Positions 55,550 to 64,000 of a stretch of 64,000 nucleotides of DNA are shown piece after piece. The stretch covers positions 1 to 64,000 of the forward strand of contig NZ_NRSD01000008.1 of NCBI RefSeq assembly GCF_016583985.1, written 5' to 3'. The notes beneath the pieces are model-generated. The model was not told the origin of the DNA, did not search any database, and worked only from the letters and a program-made list of their open reading frames with translations. Made by a program: the position numbers and the translations under genes. Every line of letters begins with the position of its first letter. Within the stretch, counting starts at the first letter, position 1. The stretch comes from Thiocapsa imhoffii (GTDB lineage Bacteria > Pseudomonadota > Gammaproteobacteria > Chromatiales > Chromatiaceae).

Positions 55550-56323
55550 GTGCCGATCACCCTGTTTCTCGAAGCACTCTTCAAGTGGATCTTCCTCGGG
55601 AGTCTGGCGCTCATGGCGCTGACCTATTGGCCGCGGGAGCGGTTGCCTGACCCGGAGGCCTTCGATCGTCTCCTGTTGGAGCCTCCACTGCAGACCGCGA
55701 CCGACCGGCGACCTTTCACGGTTGCCGTCCGTGATCAAGCTTATCTCATTACGCCGCGCAAGGACTATGTCCTGACTGGGGTGGTGGTGAGCTCGAGTAA
55801 TGCCGACGCACTGCAAAACATCTGGCACCACAAGAGCTGGAAGGATTTCTTGAACCTGCGTGATCTGTGCGTGATCTGGGGCGAGAACGTCACCTCGGGC
55901 GTTTACCGCGAGATGCGCTTTCGCAATGACAGTTGGACCTGTTGGGCTTACTGGCCAAGCGCGGAGGTGCGCTCACGATTTCAGATGGATGCCTTGTCCA
56001 ATAATCATCTCTTGACCGACGATCCAACCCTGAAATCCGCGCTCATGGCGGCTCGTCGAGGGGATCAGATTCGTCTGAGCGGGGTCCTGGCGGAGTACAC
56101 CAATCTCGGCAATGGATCTTTTCGGGGAACCAGTTTGACGCGCGATGACACCGGTGACGGGGCTTGCGAGACCATCTATCTGGATGCCTTCGAGATCGTG
56201 CGCGTGGCCAACGTGCGCGAACGTCGACTCTTTGACGTCGCGGTGTGGGGCGCGGCGCTTGGCGGCCTCGGATTCCTGATCATGCTGCCGATTGCACCCT
56301 ACAGACCGCGAAAACGCGCCTGA
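55550..56323 (+). CDS. Conserved membrane protein of unknown function
   Basis: A protein of about 257 aa with membrane segments near both ends (LFKWIFLGSLALMALTYW and AVWGAALGGLGFLIMLPIA). The conserved-looking middle reads VVVSSSNADALQNIWHHKSW, then NLRDLCVIWGENV and NDSWTCWAYW. I place the start at GTG 55550 because GGAG lies 10 bases upstream. ATG 55391 is an alternative that leaves only 12 bases to the divergent hrpB start, too little for a promoter. The function is not recognised. Confidence 0.62.
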   Translation: MPITLFLEALFKWIFLGSLALMALTYWPRERLPDPEAFDRLLLEPPLQTATDRRPFTVAVRDQAYLITPRKDYVLTGVVVSSSNADALQNIWHHKSWKDFLNLRDLCVIWGENVTSGVYREMRFRNDSWTCWAYWPSAEVRSRFQMDALSNNHLLTDDPTLKSALMAARRGDQIRLSGVLAEYTNLGNGSFRGTSLTRDDTGDGACETIYLDAFEIVRVANVRERRLFDVAVWGAALGGLGFLIMLPIAPYRPRKRA

Positions 56324-56469
56324 ACAGCCGCTCGGTGAGGTCACGTCCGCCCCTGTCGACACGAACCGCGTGCGGGAGACATCCCGTGACGGTTCCCCGC
56401 GCCAGGTTGGGCGAGCTGGCAGCCAGGTGACCGCACATGGCCCGTGGCTGCCTTCGGAGGCGACGGGGG

Positions 56470-56673
56470 CTAGCCCGCGGCGACTTCCTCCGTCTCCGTG
56501 GCGGGGGTGGGCTCGGATGCCTTAGGCCGAGGACGCGTGATCAATTGCTCATTCAGCAAGACCTGTTCCTTTTCCTCGCCATGCAGCCACGCTTTCTTTT
56601 TGGTGCGGACGGCATAACGCCCGGATTTTTTCTGGAAGATTCGGTATTCAGCGGTTTTCTTGATTTGTTCCAT
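56470..56673 (-). CDS. Small basic conserved hypothetical protein
   Basis: 67 aa from ATG 56673: MEQIKKTAEYRIFQKKSGRY followed by AVRTKKKAWLHGEEKEQVLL. The remainder is charged and low in complexity. The YRIFQKKSGRYAVR pattern looks like a structured beta unit rather than random frame, and the GC bias is like the neighbours. I do not recognise a named family. The longer open frame to 56823 has no supporting features. Confidence 0.55.
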   Translation of the reverse strand: MEQIKKTAEYRIFQKKSGRYAVRTKKKAWLHGEEKEQVLLNEQLITRPRPKASEPTPATETEEVAAG

Positions 56674-56810
56674 CGTGTGTCGATCTCGGTTATTAGGAGA
56701 GTTTGTCAAACAGAAAGTCGATCGCAAGCCCGATCTGTGCCGCCGGGGCGCCCAGTCGAGCGATCGCAACCCCATCAGGGGCGCCGTTTCGGTGTCTCGG
56801 TGTCCGGACG

Positions 56811-57173
56811 TCAGCGCAGCCAATCGTCGCGATCGTGCTGAGGATCCGCCGGGCCCGATCTCGGCGGATCCTCGCTCGCTGGAGGCGCGCGCTGAATCTC
56901 GACACGGAACTGTGCGATCAGGGCACCCATGGCCGCGAGTGCGGCCAGCACCGGTGCGAACAGCGTGAGGAGCGTGGCCACGCCCAAGCCCGCCGTTAAG
57001 GGAATCTCCACCAAGGCCTCGCCACTCGGGCGCCGCACGATGAGGCGGCGGATATTGCCCTGGCGAATCAGCTCTTTGATCTGATCGACCAAGGCGTTTC
57101 CGGGCACCTCGATCTGTTCGTGCTGAGTGGGCGTCTCCGCGTCACTCCCAGGACGTTTCGGCATGATCTTCAT
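56811..57173 (-). CDS. DUF4342-like small membrane-associated protein
   Basis: A 120 aa protein from ATG 57173. The DUF4342-like core is EVPGNALVDQIKELIRQGNI followed by RRLIVRRPSGEALVEIPLTA, then a hydrophobic segment (VATLLTLFAPVLAALAAMGA) and a polar tail. Family members are of unknown function and often lie beside envelope or stress genes. ATG 57164 is an alternative start. The much longer frame to 57449 overlaps the next gene and is rejected. Confidence 0.7.
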   Translation of the reverse strand: MKIMPKRPGSDAETPTQHEQIEVPGNALVDQIKELIRQGNIRRLIVRRPSGEALVEIPLTAGLGVATLLTLFAPVLAALAAMGALIAQFRVEIQRAPPASEDPPRSGPADPQHDRDDWLR

Positions 57174-57243
57174 CTCGGCGTTCGAGCGAAGGCGCATCCT
57201 AACGGGTTCGGGATCAGGCGTCATCCGGAAAACGACATCCGCT

Positions 57244-58104
57244 TCACCCCTCGGGCCCGAGGGCGGGCGGCTGGCGTGCGCCGAATGGACCCTGGAGCGT
57301 GGCAATGAAATCGGCCAGTTGGCGTTCGTAGTCGGGTTGGCTGGCCAGGAAGCCGCCGTTGTGACTGCCAACAAGTTCGACGAAGCGCTTTGGTTCGGGG
57401 GCGAGCTCGTAGAGTCGTCGACCGAGCGCATAGGGCACGATCTCGTCATCCGGGCTGTGCAGGATCAGGACTGGGGCGCTGACCCGTGGCAGGCGTTCGG
57501 TCACATCCAAGGCGAACCGCCGGTAGAGGACATGATGCAGGCCTGGGTAGAGATGACGTGCCATATCCCGAGCCGAGGTGAAGCCAGATTCCAGGACGAG
57601 TGCAGCGGGCGTGACCTGCTCGGCGAGATTCGTGGCCACCGTGGCGCCGAGGGAACGCCCGAAGAGAATGATCTCGTGGGGCGGCTGCCCGCGTTCCTCG
57701 ATGAGATGACGCCAGGCCGCGTCCGCGTCCAGGTCCAGTCCCGCTTCGCTCGGCGCCCCCGAACTCTGTCCGTAGCCACGATAGTCGATGATGAAGACAT
57801 TCAGGCCCAGCCGGTTGAAAATGGCCACCGACTGCTGGCGATGGCTGATGTTCCCGGCATTGCCATGGAAAAAGAGCAGGGTGTGGGAGGCCTGGGGATG
57901 CGGGATGAACCAGCCGTGGAGCGAAACCCCATCGGCGGTCCGCAGCGTGACGTCCTCGTAGTCGAGCCCCCAGTCCTGGGGCGTCGTTTGCAAGATGCGG
58001 GTCGGGAAGAACACCATGCTGGGCTGCAGCACCCAAAGCAGGCCATTCAAGGTCAAGAGGCCGAGCCCGATGACGCCCAACAGAGCAAGACCTTTTTCAA
58101 ACAT
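57244..58104 (-). CDS. Alpha/beta hydrolase, YfhR/Bem46-like
   Basis: A 286 aa hydrolase anchored by an N-terminal membrane helix (GLALLGVIGLGLLTLNGLLW). The nucleophile elbow GRSLGATVA has Ser151 as catalytic serine. The acid in LILHSPDDEIVPY and the histidine in VELVGSHNGGF complete the triad. The region LFFHGNAGNISHR gives the oxyanion hole. ATG 58104 has GAGGAG 8-13 bases upstream. Substrate unknown; relatives are often esterases of the envelope. Confidence 0.83.
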   Translation of the reverse strand: MFEKGLALLGVIGLGLLTLNGLLWVLQPSMVFFPTRILQTTPQDWGLDYEDVTLRTADGVSLHGWFIPHPQASHTLLFFHGNAGNISHRQQSVAIFNRLGLNVFIIDYRGYGQSSGAPSEAGLDLDADAAWRHLIEERGQPPHEIILFGRSLGATVATNLAEQVTPAALVLESGFTSARDMARHLYPGLHHVLYRRFALDVTERLPRVSAPVLILHSPDDEIVPYALGRRLYELAPEPKRFVELVGSHNGGFLASQPDYERQLADFIATLQGPFGARQPPALGPEG

Positions 58105-58171
58105 GCTGCAACTCCTCAAGGCCGGGGCCAGGCATGGTGCCGCACGCGCGAGTCCCGGGGAGCGATCCGCG

Positions 58172-59143
58172 TCACGGCGTCGTCGCCACCATCTCGGCGA
58201 TGCTGTCTTGAAGCGTGCGCTGACTGCGAAAGCCGAGTTCCCGCCGCAGTGGCGTGCCGTCATAGAGCGCGGAGCCGATCAGTTTCTCGAGGATCTCGCT
58301 GTCGAAGGGAAGACGTCGCCCGAGCAGACGAGTCCCTCGATCACCGCCGCGCGCGGCGAGCGTGAGCAGGCCGATCGGTAGGCTCCAGCCTGGCTCGGGG
58401 CGGCCGAGCGCCTGGCGAATGAGCATCTGGATGTGATGCGTCGAGTAGGGGATGTCATCAGTGACGGTGAAGATGCGTCCCGCTGCGCGGGGATCACTCG
58501 CACACTGGATCGCGGCGTCGGCGAGATCGTCGCGATGGATCATCGAGCGGCCGTTGCCGGTGTCCGGCAGGGGCGGGAACCAGCCTGAGCGCATCGCGCG
58601 AATCAGTTGTGCGAGGTATCCCTTCGGATGAGGGCCGTAGACCAGCGCGGGCCGCAGCACCACGGTCTGCTCGACCCCATCGCCGCTGAGCAGGAGACGC
58701 TCGGCGTCCTGTTTCGAGCGTCCATAGGGTGTGAGCGGTGCCGCTGATGGGGCGCACTCCCCTTCGCTTGCGCTGGCTTCGGCCTTAACACTGCTGAAAT
58801 AGACGAATCCCCGAACCGCGTGCCGGCGCGCCGCGGCGAGGAGATCGCGCGTGCTCAGGACATTTGCGATCTGATACTCCTCGTCCGCTCCGTCGCGTTC
58901 GGCCACCGCATGGGCCTTACCGGCAAGATGAAACACGACCTCGACCCCGGCGAGGAGATCATCGGGGATAGCCTGACGACCCAGATCGAGGGAGACGGCG
59001 GTGTCCCAGGGCCCGGGGACAGGGCGTCGCATTAGGGCGCGGACCTGCCAGCCGCGGGTGCGCAAGCGCTCGCATAACGCCGGGCCGATGAAGCCCGACG
59101 CACCCGTGACCAGAGCGATGGGTTGGTGGCGGGCTTGCGTCAT
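58172..59143 (-). CDS. NAD-dependent epimerase/dehydratase (extended SDR)
   Basis: A 323 aa extended short-chain dehydrogenase. The NAD motif is VTGASGFIGPALCERL, the active-site Ser lies in VYFSSVKAEA, and the YxxxK motif is YGRSKQDAERL, with substrate-binding PALVYGPHPKG. It resembles nucleotide-sugar epimerases or reductases (the UDP-sugar 4-epimerase branch), but specificity is unclear. ATG 59143 is preferred; GTG 59155 is possible. The divergent ABC permease of a polysaccharide transporter lies beyond, so a role in sugar-nucleotide supply is plausible. Confidence 0.8.
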   Translation of the reverse strand: MTQARHQPIALVTGASGFIGPALCERLRTRGWQVRALMRRPVPGPWDTAVSLDLGRQAIPDDLLAGVEVVFHLAGKAHAVAERDGADEEYQIANVLSTRDLLAAARRHAVRGFVYFSSVKAEASASEGECAPSAAPLTPYGRSKQDAERLLLSGDGVEQTVVLRPALVYGPHPKGYLAQLIRAMRSGWFPPLPDTGNGRSMIHRDDLADAAIQCASDPRAAGRIFTVTDDIPYSTHHIQMLIRQALGRPEPGWSLPIGLLTLAARGGDRGTRLLGRRLPFDSEILEKLIGSALYDGTPLRRELGFRSQRTLQDSIAEMVATTP

Positions 59144-59463
59144 CGCATCGGACACCAGTCAGCGGCGGGTGCCGTCGTATTCCACCTGGCCGCGCGTGTG
59201 CCGCGGGTCTTGGGGGGAGGCGAGCCCTGCGCGGTGGACGCCGCGGCGGTGCGCGTTGGCTCGGCCGTGGGTTCGGAATGGGCTCCGCGATCGTGTTCGA
59301 CACTGTAATGACAACGGGGCTGGAAACCGGGCACGCCGATGCGGCGCCATGCCGCGTGGGTCGAAAACAGATGACGCTTCGTTGGATTCACGCTTAAGAT
59401 AGTCCTTTTCATGTCCGCGGTTGACGCCACGCCGCAGTGTCCGGCCGCCAACAATCGAAGTCA
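59144..59463. other. Divergent intergenic region before the ABC permease
   Basis: About 320 bases without a convincing gene; the 104-codon minus-strand frame here has no recognisable features. No clean promoter or repeat was seen. It separates the SDR gene from the second polysaccharide locus. Confidence 0.3.
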
Positions 59464-60294
59464 ATGAATCCCCATCAAGAACACCCGGCGACCCCGCGCG
59501 CGCTCGTCTCCAGTCTCTGGAGTCACCGCGGTTTGATCGATCAACTGGTTCGGCGCGAGGTGATCGGTCGCTATCGTGGCTCGATCCTCGGCGTCGCCTG
59601 GTCGTTTTTCAACCCCATACTCATGCTGCTGGTCTACACGTTCGTCTTTTCGTTCGTCTTCCAGAATCGCTGGGGCGGCGGTGTCGGTGAGAGTCACGCC
59701 AGTTTTGCGGTCATCCTCTTCGTTGGCCTGATCGTGCATGGATTGTTCGCCGAGGTGGCCAATCGCGCGCCGAGTTTGATCCTCAACAATGTCAGTTACG
59801 TCAAGCGCGTCGTGTTTCCGCTCGAGGTGTTGCCTTGGGTGGTGATGGGATCGGCCATCTTCCATGCGTCGATCAGTTTGCTGGTCCTGCTGCTCGCGCA
59901 GCTCATGCTGGCGCACCACATCACCTGGACCTTGATCCTCTTTCCGCTGATCCTAGCCCCACTTGTCATGGCCGTGATGGGGATCGCCTGGTTCCTTGCC
60001 TCAATCGGGGTTTATGTCCGGGATGTCGGGCAAACCATTGGGATCATCACCACCGTCATGCTGTTTCTCGCCCCGATCTTCTATCCGATCTCGATCCTGC
60101 CGCCGCGACTCCAGGCCTTCTTCTATCTCAACCCGCTCACCTTCGTTATTGAAGAGGGTCGGAAGGTCTTGCTGTTCGGCCAGATGCCGAATTGGTGGGG
60201 CTGGCTGTTGTACAGCACGATCAGCCTCAGTGTGGCCTTCGCCGGGTTCTGGTGGTTCCAGAAGACGCGCAAAGGGTTTGCCGATGTCGTGTGA
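59464..60294 (+). CDS. ABC-2 type permease for polysaccharide export (Wzm-like)
   Basis: Integral membrane half of an ABC exporter of polysaccharide or O-antigen. ATG 59464 begins a 276 aa protein with about six helices. Family motifs are RREVIGRYRGSILGVAWSFF near the N-terminus, VKRVVFPLEVLPWVVMGSAI, and the final PLTFVIEEGRKVLLFGQMPN. The expected ATPase gene (Wzt) does not follow directly; the next gene is a giant glycan-assembly protein. Wzt may lie beyond 64000 or elsewhere. Substrate unknown. Confidence 0.85.
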   Translation: MNPHQEHPATPRALVSSLWSHRGLIDQLVRREVIGRYRGSILGVAWSFFNPILMLLVYTFVFSFVFQNRWGGGVGESHASFAVILFVGLIVHGLFAEVANRAPSLILNNVSYVKRVVFPLEVLPWVVMGSAIFHASISLLVLLLAQLMLAHHITWTLILFPLILAPLVMAVMGIAWFLASIGVYVRDVGQTIGIITTVMLFLAPIFYPISILPPRLQAFFYLNPLTFVIEEGRKVLLFGQMPNWWGWLLYSTISLSVAFAGFWWFQKTRKGFADVV

Positions 60295-60458
60295 ACATCC
60301 CGTGCCGCGGGGCACTGACTTCGGATCGCGGACGCCGCCGGGCGCCGCCGTGCCCCGCCGCGAAGCCGGTCATGCCAGGTCCCGCGGCCGCGATCGACCA
60401 TCCAACCTCTGTTCGGCCGCGCTTGCCGGCGAGCAGTCCAAGTTCGAGTCCGTACTCT

Positions 60459-63400
60459 ATGGATGACGCGTTTCTGATTCGCTCCGTGGCCTTCCAGCCC
60501 GCTCGCTTGGTTGACCCCGACTCCTGGATCGGACACATCCCCTTCGCGGCCTGGCTGATGCAGACGCTCCAGCCGCGCCAATTCGTGGAACTCGGCACGC
60601 ATTCGGGAAATTCCTACTTCTCGTTCTGCCAGGCGGTGAAGGAAGCCGCGCTTGAGACCCGCTGCTTCGCGGTCGATAGTTGGGAGGGCGATGAGCATGC
60701 TGGCTACTATGGCCACGAGGTCTTCGCCGACGTCAACCAATACAACGATGCGCACTACGCCACCTTTTCGCGCCTGCTCCGCATGACCTTCGATGAGGCC
60801 ATCGCATCTTTCCCCGATGCCTCGATCGATCTTCTTCACATCGACGGTTTGCATACCTACGAGGCCGTCAAGCACGATTTCGAGACCTGGCTGCCGAAGC
60901 TCTCCGCGACGGCCGTGGTCCTTTTCCATGACACCAATGTGCGTGAGCGGGGCTTCGGCGTCTGGCGGCTCTGGCAGGAACTCGCGGACCGTTATCCACT
61001 GCACCTGGAGTTCGTCCACTCGCACGGACTGGGGGTGCTGCAATTAGCCGCTGGGCAAGGGCGCCTCGCCCTGGACTGGCTCGAGGTCGACTCGCCCGCT
61101 CAAGGTCTCGTCCGCGCCTTCTTCACGGCGCGGGGAGAGCAGGTTCGGCAACAGTTCGCAGCGATCCAATTGAAGGCCGAACTGACCCGCCTCCAGCACG
61201 AGGCCCAGGCACGCGCGCCGAGCACCGAGGCGGCCATGCGGGACCGCCAGACGCCACCCGAGGAACTCGCGACACTGGAGCGCGGGGTCGCCGAGCGCCG
61301 AGCGCGGATCGCGGCACTGCAACAGCAACTCAACGATGGCGATGCACAGCTCACCCTATTGCAGCGCGAGCTTGCCGAGCGCGCGTTGCAGAATACGGCG
61401 TTTCCTCGGGCGCTGCATGATCGCGATGTTCAGATCGCTGAATTGCAACATGAGATCGCTGAGCGCGCCCGGCAGGTCGCCAGGCTTGACCAGGAGGTCA
61501 ACAACACCAAGGCCGAGGCCGCAACCTTGCGCGACGCGCTGAAGGCCGCGGAGGTGCGGCTCGCTGATCTCTTGTCCTCGACCTCCTGGCGTGTGACGGC
61601 ACCGATCCGCATGGTGCGCATGGCCATGATGCGGCGGCATGCCGACCCGGAGGTGACGCTTGATAACACTCAGGATAGCCCGGCACCGCCACAGGATGCC
61701 TTGCTTGACGATTTCGACCCGGATTTCTACCGCGAGGCCTATCCGGATGTCGTCGCCGCTGGTCTCGATCCGCGTGAGCATTATCTCAACTGGGGCGCGA
61801 AGTCCGGGCGGTTGGGGAATGCACCGGCACCACGGGTCCATGGTGATCCGGCCACGCTGGATTCATCCAAGCCCATCGCTCTGCTGGTCAGTCACGAGGC
61901 CTCGCGCACGGGTGCGCCGATTCTCACCCTCAACATTGCCCAGCGGTTACGTTCGACGCACCAGGTCATCGGCCTCGTCCTGAACGACCGTGGCTTGTTG
62001 ACGGAATTCCAGCGGGTGTGTGATGTCGTGATCGGCCCCGTCGAGCAGGGCCATAATCCGGTGATCATTGCGCACATCATGACCAAGGCGTTGGGGGCGG
62101 TGCGCCCGGACGTGGCGATCGTGAACAGCATCGAGTCGCGTGCGGCGCTCCCCTGGCTGACGCGTCGTGCCATCCCCTCGGTCTGTCTGATCCACGAATT
62201 CGCCTCCTATACGCGGCCGAGCAGTGCCATTGCGGATGCCGTCTTGTGGGCGGGAGCCGTGGTGTTTTCCGCCGCGATCGTTCGTGAGAGCGCCGAGGAG
62301 GTGTGTGAGGGACTGCGAGCACACCCGGCGTTAGTCCTACCACAGGGACGGTCGCTGCCGCCGCACCCCGCGCGCACCCCCGAGGAGCGCGCCCGCGAAC
62401 TCGACCGAATTCGTCATCTGCTGCGGCCGGCGTCGGCCCCCGCCGACACGGTGGTGGTGCTCGGGGCCGGTTCGGTGCATCTGCGCAAAGGGGTGGATCT
62501 GTTCCTGGCGTGCGCGGCTAAACTGCTGCAACTGCGCCCGACGACGCCCTTTCGTTTCGTTTGGGTCGGACATGGTTTCGATCCGGTGCGCGACGTGACC
62601 TACTCGGTCTATCTGCGTGATCAGTTGCAGCGGTCGGATCTCGAGGACATCGTGACCTTTGCCGGCGAGTTCGAGGATATCGAGCCGGCTTACGAGGTCG
62701 CTGACATCCTCTTCCTGAGTTCACGTCTCGATCCCCTGCCGAATGTCGCGATCGATGCCGCGCATCATGACCGACCTGTCGTGTGCTTCGAGCGGGCGAC
62801 CGGTTTCGCGCAACTCCTAACGGATGCGGGTTTAGCGGAAGCCTGTGTCGCGCCCTATCTCGATCTCGACGCGGCCGCCCGTCGTCTCTTCGACCTCATC
62901 GAGCATCCGCGGCACCGCCAGGAGGTCGCGCGGGCCACCAAGGCGATGGCAACCCGTGTCTTCGACATGGAGCACTATGTTCGAACCTTGCTCAAGGTGG
63001 GCACCGAGGTCGGCGAGGCGCTCGCGCGCGAGCGCGAGGATGCGGAATTGATCGCCGCTTCCGGGGTGCTGCGAACGGACTTCGTGACGCGCGTGGGCGC
63101 GGCTCCGCGGCCCCTGATCGAGATCGCGCAGCATCATGTGCGGTCTTGGGCGAGCGGGGTGGATCTGCGCAAGCCGTTTCCGGGGTTCCACCCTGGTCTG
63201 TATCAGGACGTAGGAAACCCCGCGGCGCCCGATCGCAACCCTTGCGCTGACTATCTGCGCGCCGGTCGCCCTGCTGGCGCTTGGTGTCAACCGCTCATCA
63301 CCCCGAGTTGCGATCCCATTGCCGGGGAGCTGCCGCTGCGCACGGCGCTGCATCTTCATGTCTACCATGCCGACGTGTTACCGGACATCCTGAACCGGTT

Positions 63401-64000
63401 GGCCGGCGCTGGCATCATGCCCGATCTGTTCGTGAGCGTGCCCTCCGCGGCGCTCGCGCGTGGCGTCGAAGAGAGCCTGCGCGCACGGAATCTGCAGGCG
63501 GTCGCGCTTGAGGAGGTTCCGAATCGAGGTCGGGATATCGGTCCCTTCCTGACGGCCTTCGGGTCCGTGATGCGCGAACGCTATGACATCCTGGGGCATG
63601 TTCACACCAAGAAAAGCCTGGATCTGGGCGACCCCGAGAGCGCACGGATCTGGTCCAATTTCTTGTTGGACAATCTCCTCGGTGGCCGTGTCGCGATGGC
63701 GTCTCGCATCCTCGCGCGCTTCGTCGCCGAGGCGGATCTCGGTCTGGTCTTTCCCGATGACCCGCATGCTTGCGGCTGGTCGGACAATCGCACGATCGCC
63801 TCCGCCATCGCTCAGCAACTCGGGCTGGGCGCGTTGCCCGAGCGCCATTTCTGGTTCCCCATCGGGACCATGTTCTGGGCGCGGACCGAGGCGCTGCGAC
63901 CGTTGTTCGAGCGCGGCTATGATTGGGAGGATTATCCACCCGAACCGCTTCCCTATGATGGCACCTTCCTGCATGCGCTGGAGCGTCTGCTGCCTACCAT
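60459..64000 (+). CDS. Multidomain methyltransferase / coiled-coil / GT4 / RgpF-like protein (partial)
   Basis: A very long open frame from ATG 60459 that runs off the window without a stop (at least 1180 aa). Domains in order: a SAM methyltransferase (about 35-190; FVELGTHSGNSYFSF, DLLHIDGLHTYEAVKHDF); a coiled-coil region (about 222-370, E/R/Q-rich); and STSWRVTAPIR. A short motif DPDFYREAYPDVVAAGLDPR lies near 420-440. A GT4 domain follows (about 470-840; VVVLGAGSVHLRKGVDLFLA, DPLPNVAIDAAHHDRPVV). An RgpF-like rhamnan-synthesis domain comes last (from about 955; LHLHVYHADVLP, NRGRDIGPFL, HVHTKKS). It follows the Wzm-like permease by 164 bases. Probably builds and caps a repeat-unit polymer; the C-terminal end is unseen. 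Confidence 0.82.
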   Translation, partial: MDDAFLIRSVAFQPARLVDPDSWIGHIPFAAWLMQTLQPRQFVELGTHSGNSYFSFCQAVKEAALETRCFAVDSWEGDEHAGYYGHEVFADVNQYNDAHYATFSRLLRMTFDEAIASFPDASIDLLHIDGLHTYEAVKHDFETWLPKLSATAVVLFHDTNVRERGFGVWRLWQELADRYPLHLEFVHSHGLGVLQLAAGQGRLALDWLEVDSPAQGLVRAFFTARGEQVRQQFAAIQLKAELTRLQHEAQARAPSTEAAMRDRQTPPEELATLERGVAERRARIAALQQQLNDGDAQLTLLQRELAERALQNTAFPRALHDRDVQIAELQHEIAERARQVARLDQEVNNTKAEAATLRDALKAAEVRLADLLSSTSWRVTAPIRMVRMAMMRRHADPEVTLDNTQDSPAPPQDALLDDFDPDFYREAYPDVVAAGLDPREHYLNWGAKSGRLGNAPAPRVHGDPATLDSSKPIALLVSHEASRTGAPILTLNIAQRLRSTHQVIGLVLNDRGLLTEFQRVCDVVIGPVEQGHNPVIIAHIMTKALGAVRPDVAIVNSIESRAALPWLTRRAIPSVCLIHEFASYTRPSSAIADAVLWAGAVVFSAAIVRESAEEVCEGLRAHPALVLPQGRSLPPHPARTPEERARELDRIRHLLRPASAPADTVVVLGAGSVHLRKGVDLFLACAAKLLQLRPTTPFRFVWVGHGFDPVRDVTYSVYLRDQLQRSDLEDIVTFAGEFEDIEPAYEVADILFLSSRLDPLPNVAIDAAHHDRPVVCFERATGFAQLLTDAGLAEACVAPYLDLDAAARRLFDLIEHPRHRQEVARATKAMATRVFDMEHYVRTLLKVGTEVGEALAREREDAELIAASGVLRTDFVTRVGAAPRPLIEIAQHHVRSWASGVDLRKPFPGFHPGLYQDVGNPAAPDRNPCADYLRAGRPAGAWCQPLITPSCDPIAGELPLRTALHLHVYHADVLPDILNRLAGAGIMPDLFVSVPSAALARGVEESLRARNLQAVALEEVPNRGRDIGPFLTAFGSVMRERYDILGHVHTKKSLDLGDPESARIWSNFLLDNLLGGRVAMASRILARFVAEADLGLVFPDDPHACGWSDNRTIASAIAQQLGLGALPERHFWFPIGTMFWARTEALRPLFERGYDWEDYPPEPLPYDGTFLHALERLLPT

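Noticed and set aside
57174..57449. N-terminal extension of the DUF4342-like frame
   Set aside because: It overlaps the alpha/beta hydrolase gene and reads as an out-of-frame shadow; the DUF4342-like region starts after ATG 57173.

Overview
The window looks like chromosomal DNA of a gammaproteobacterium, probably of the Chromatiales (purple sulfur bacteria and relatives). I infer this from the gene mix (RlmKL, HrpB, UbiT/U/V, YhcC, PBP1C, a DUF3683 flavo-iron-sulfur oxidoreductase) and the GC-rich, GATC-rich codon usage of the right two thirds. No rRNA, tRNA or CRISPR was found, so the placement is tentative.

Region 1 (about 1-24.9 kb) is an exopolysaccharide (EPS) locus, visibly AT-rich up to about 20.9 kb and so probably acquired or poorly ameliorated. 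It holds a polysaccharide export protein, an outer-membrane barrel, a Wzz-like chain-length protein and its tyrosine autokinase, a Wzy/O-antigen-ligase-like polymerase, a Wzx flippase and four GT4 glycosyltransferases. It also holds GDP-mannose 6-dehydrogenase, a heparinase II/III-family lyase, a polysaccharide deacetylase and three sulfotransferase genes. The families are those of exosortase (XrtA)-associated EPS loci, but no exosortase or initiating sugar-phosphate transferase is in view. The combination predicts a sulfated, uronate-containing polymer. Two of the three sulfotransferase genes are frameshifted. The polymerase gene lies between two decayed insertion sequences, one IS5-like and one IS200-like. 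An unusual ATPase with a C-terminal OmpA domain closes the AT-rich part.

Region 2 (24.9-38 kb) is GC-rich core metabolism: a lytic transglycosylase, the oxygen-independent ubiquinone genes ubiT (+) and yhcC-ubiU-ubiV (-), a 1285-residue FAD/Fe-S oxidoreductase, a two-gene chromate transporter operon headed by a CYTH-like protein, and a short class-III-like hybrid cluster protein. FNR-type palindromes lie upstream of yhcC and ubiT and in the hcp intergenic region, which suggests an anaerobiosis/NO regulon.

Region 3 (37.8-45.8 kb) is a tightly packed co-directional run: methyltransferase, DUF4407-type coiled-coil membrane protein, methyltransferase with regulatory domain, penicillin-binding protein 1C, and a small anchored protein. 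This may be an undescribed envelope module. Region 4 (45.9-59.2 kb) holds AguB, a YdjM-like membrane hydrolase with CobD, a TIGR02206 membrane protein, RlmKL, HrpB and several small or envelope proteins.

Region 5 (59.4-64 kb) opens a second, GC-rich polysaccharide locus of ABC-transporter type: a Wzm-like permease, then a giant fusion protein (methyltransferase, coiled coil, GT4, RgpF-like) that runs off the window end and whose first half recalls chain-length-control proteins of the WbdD kind.
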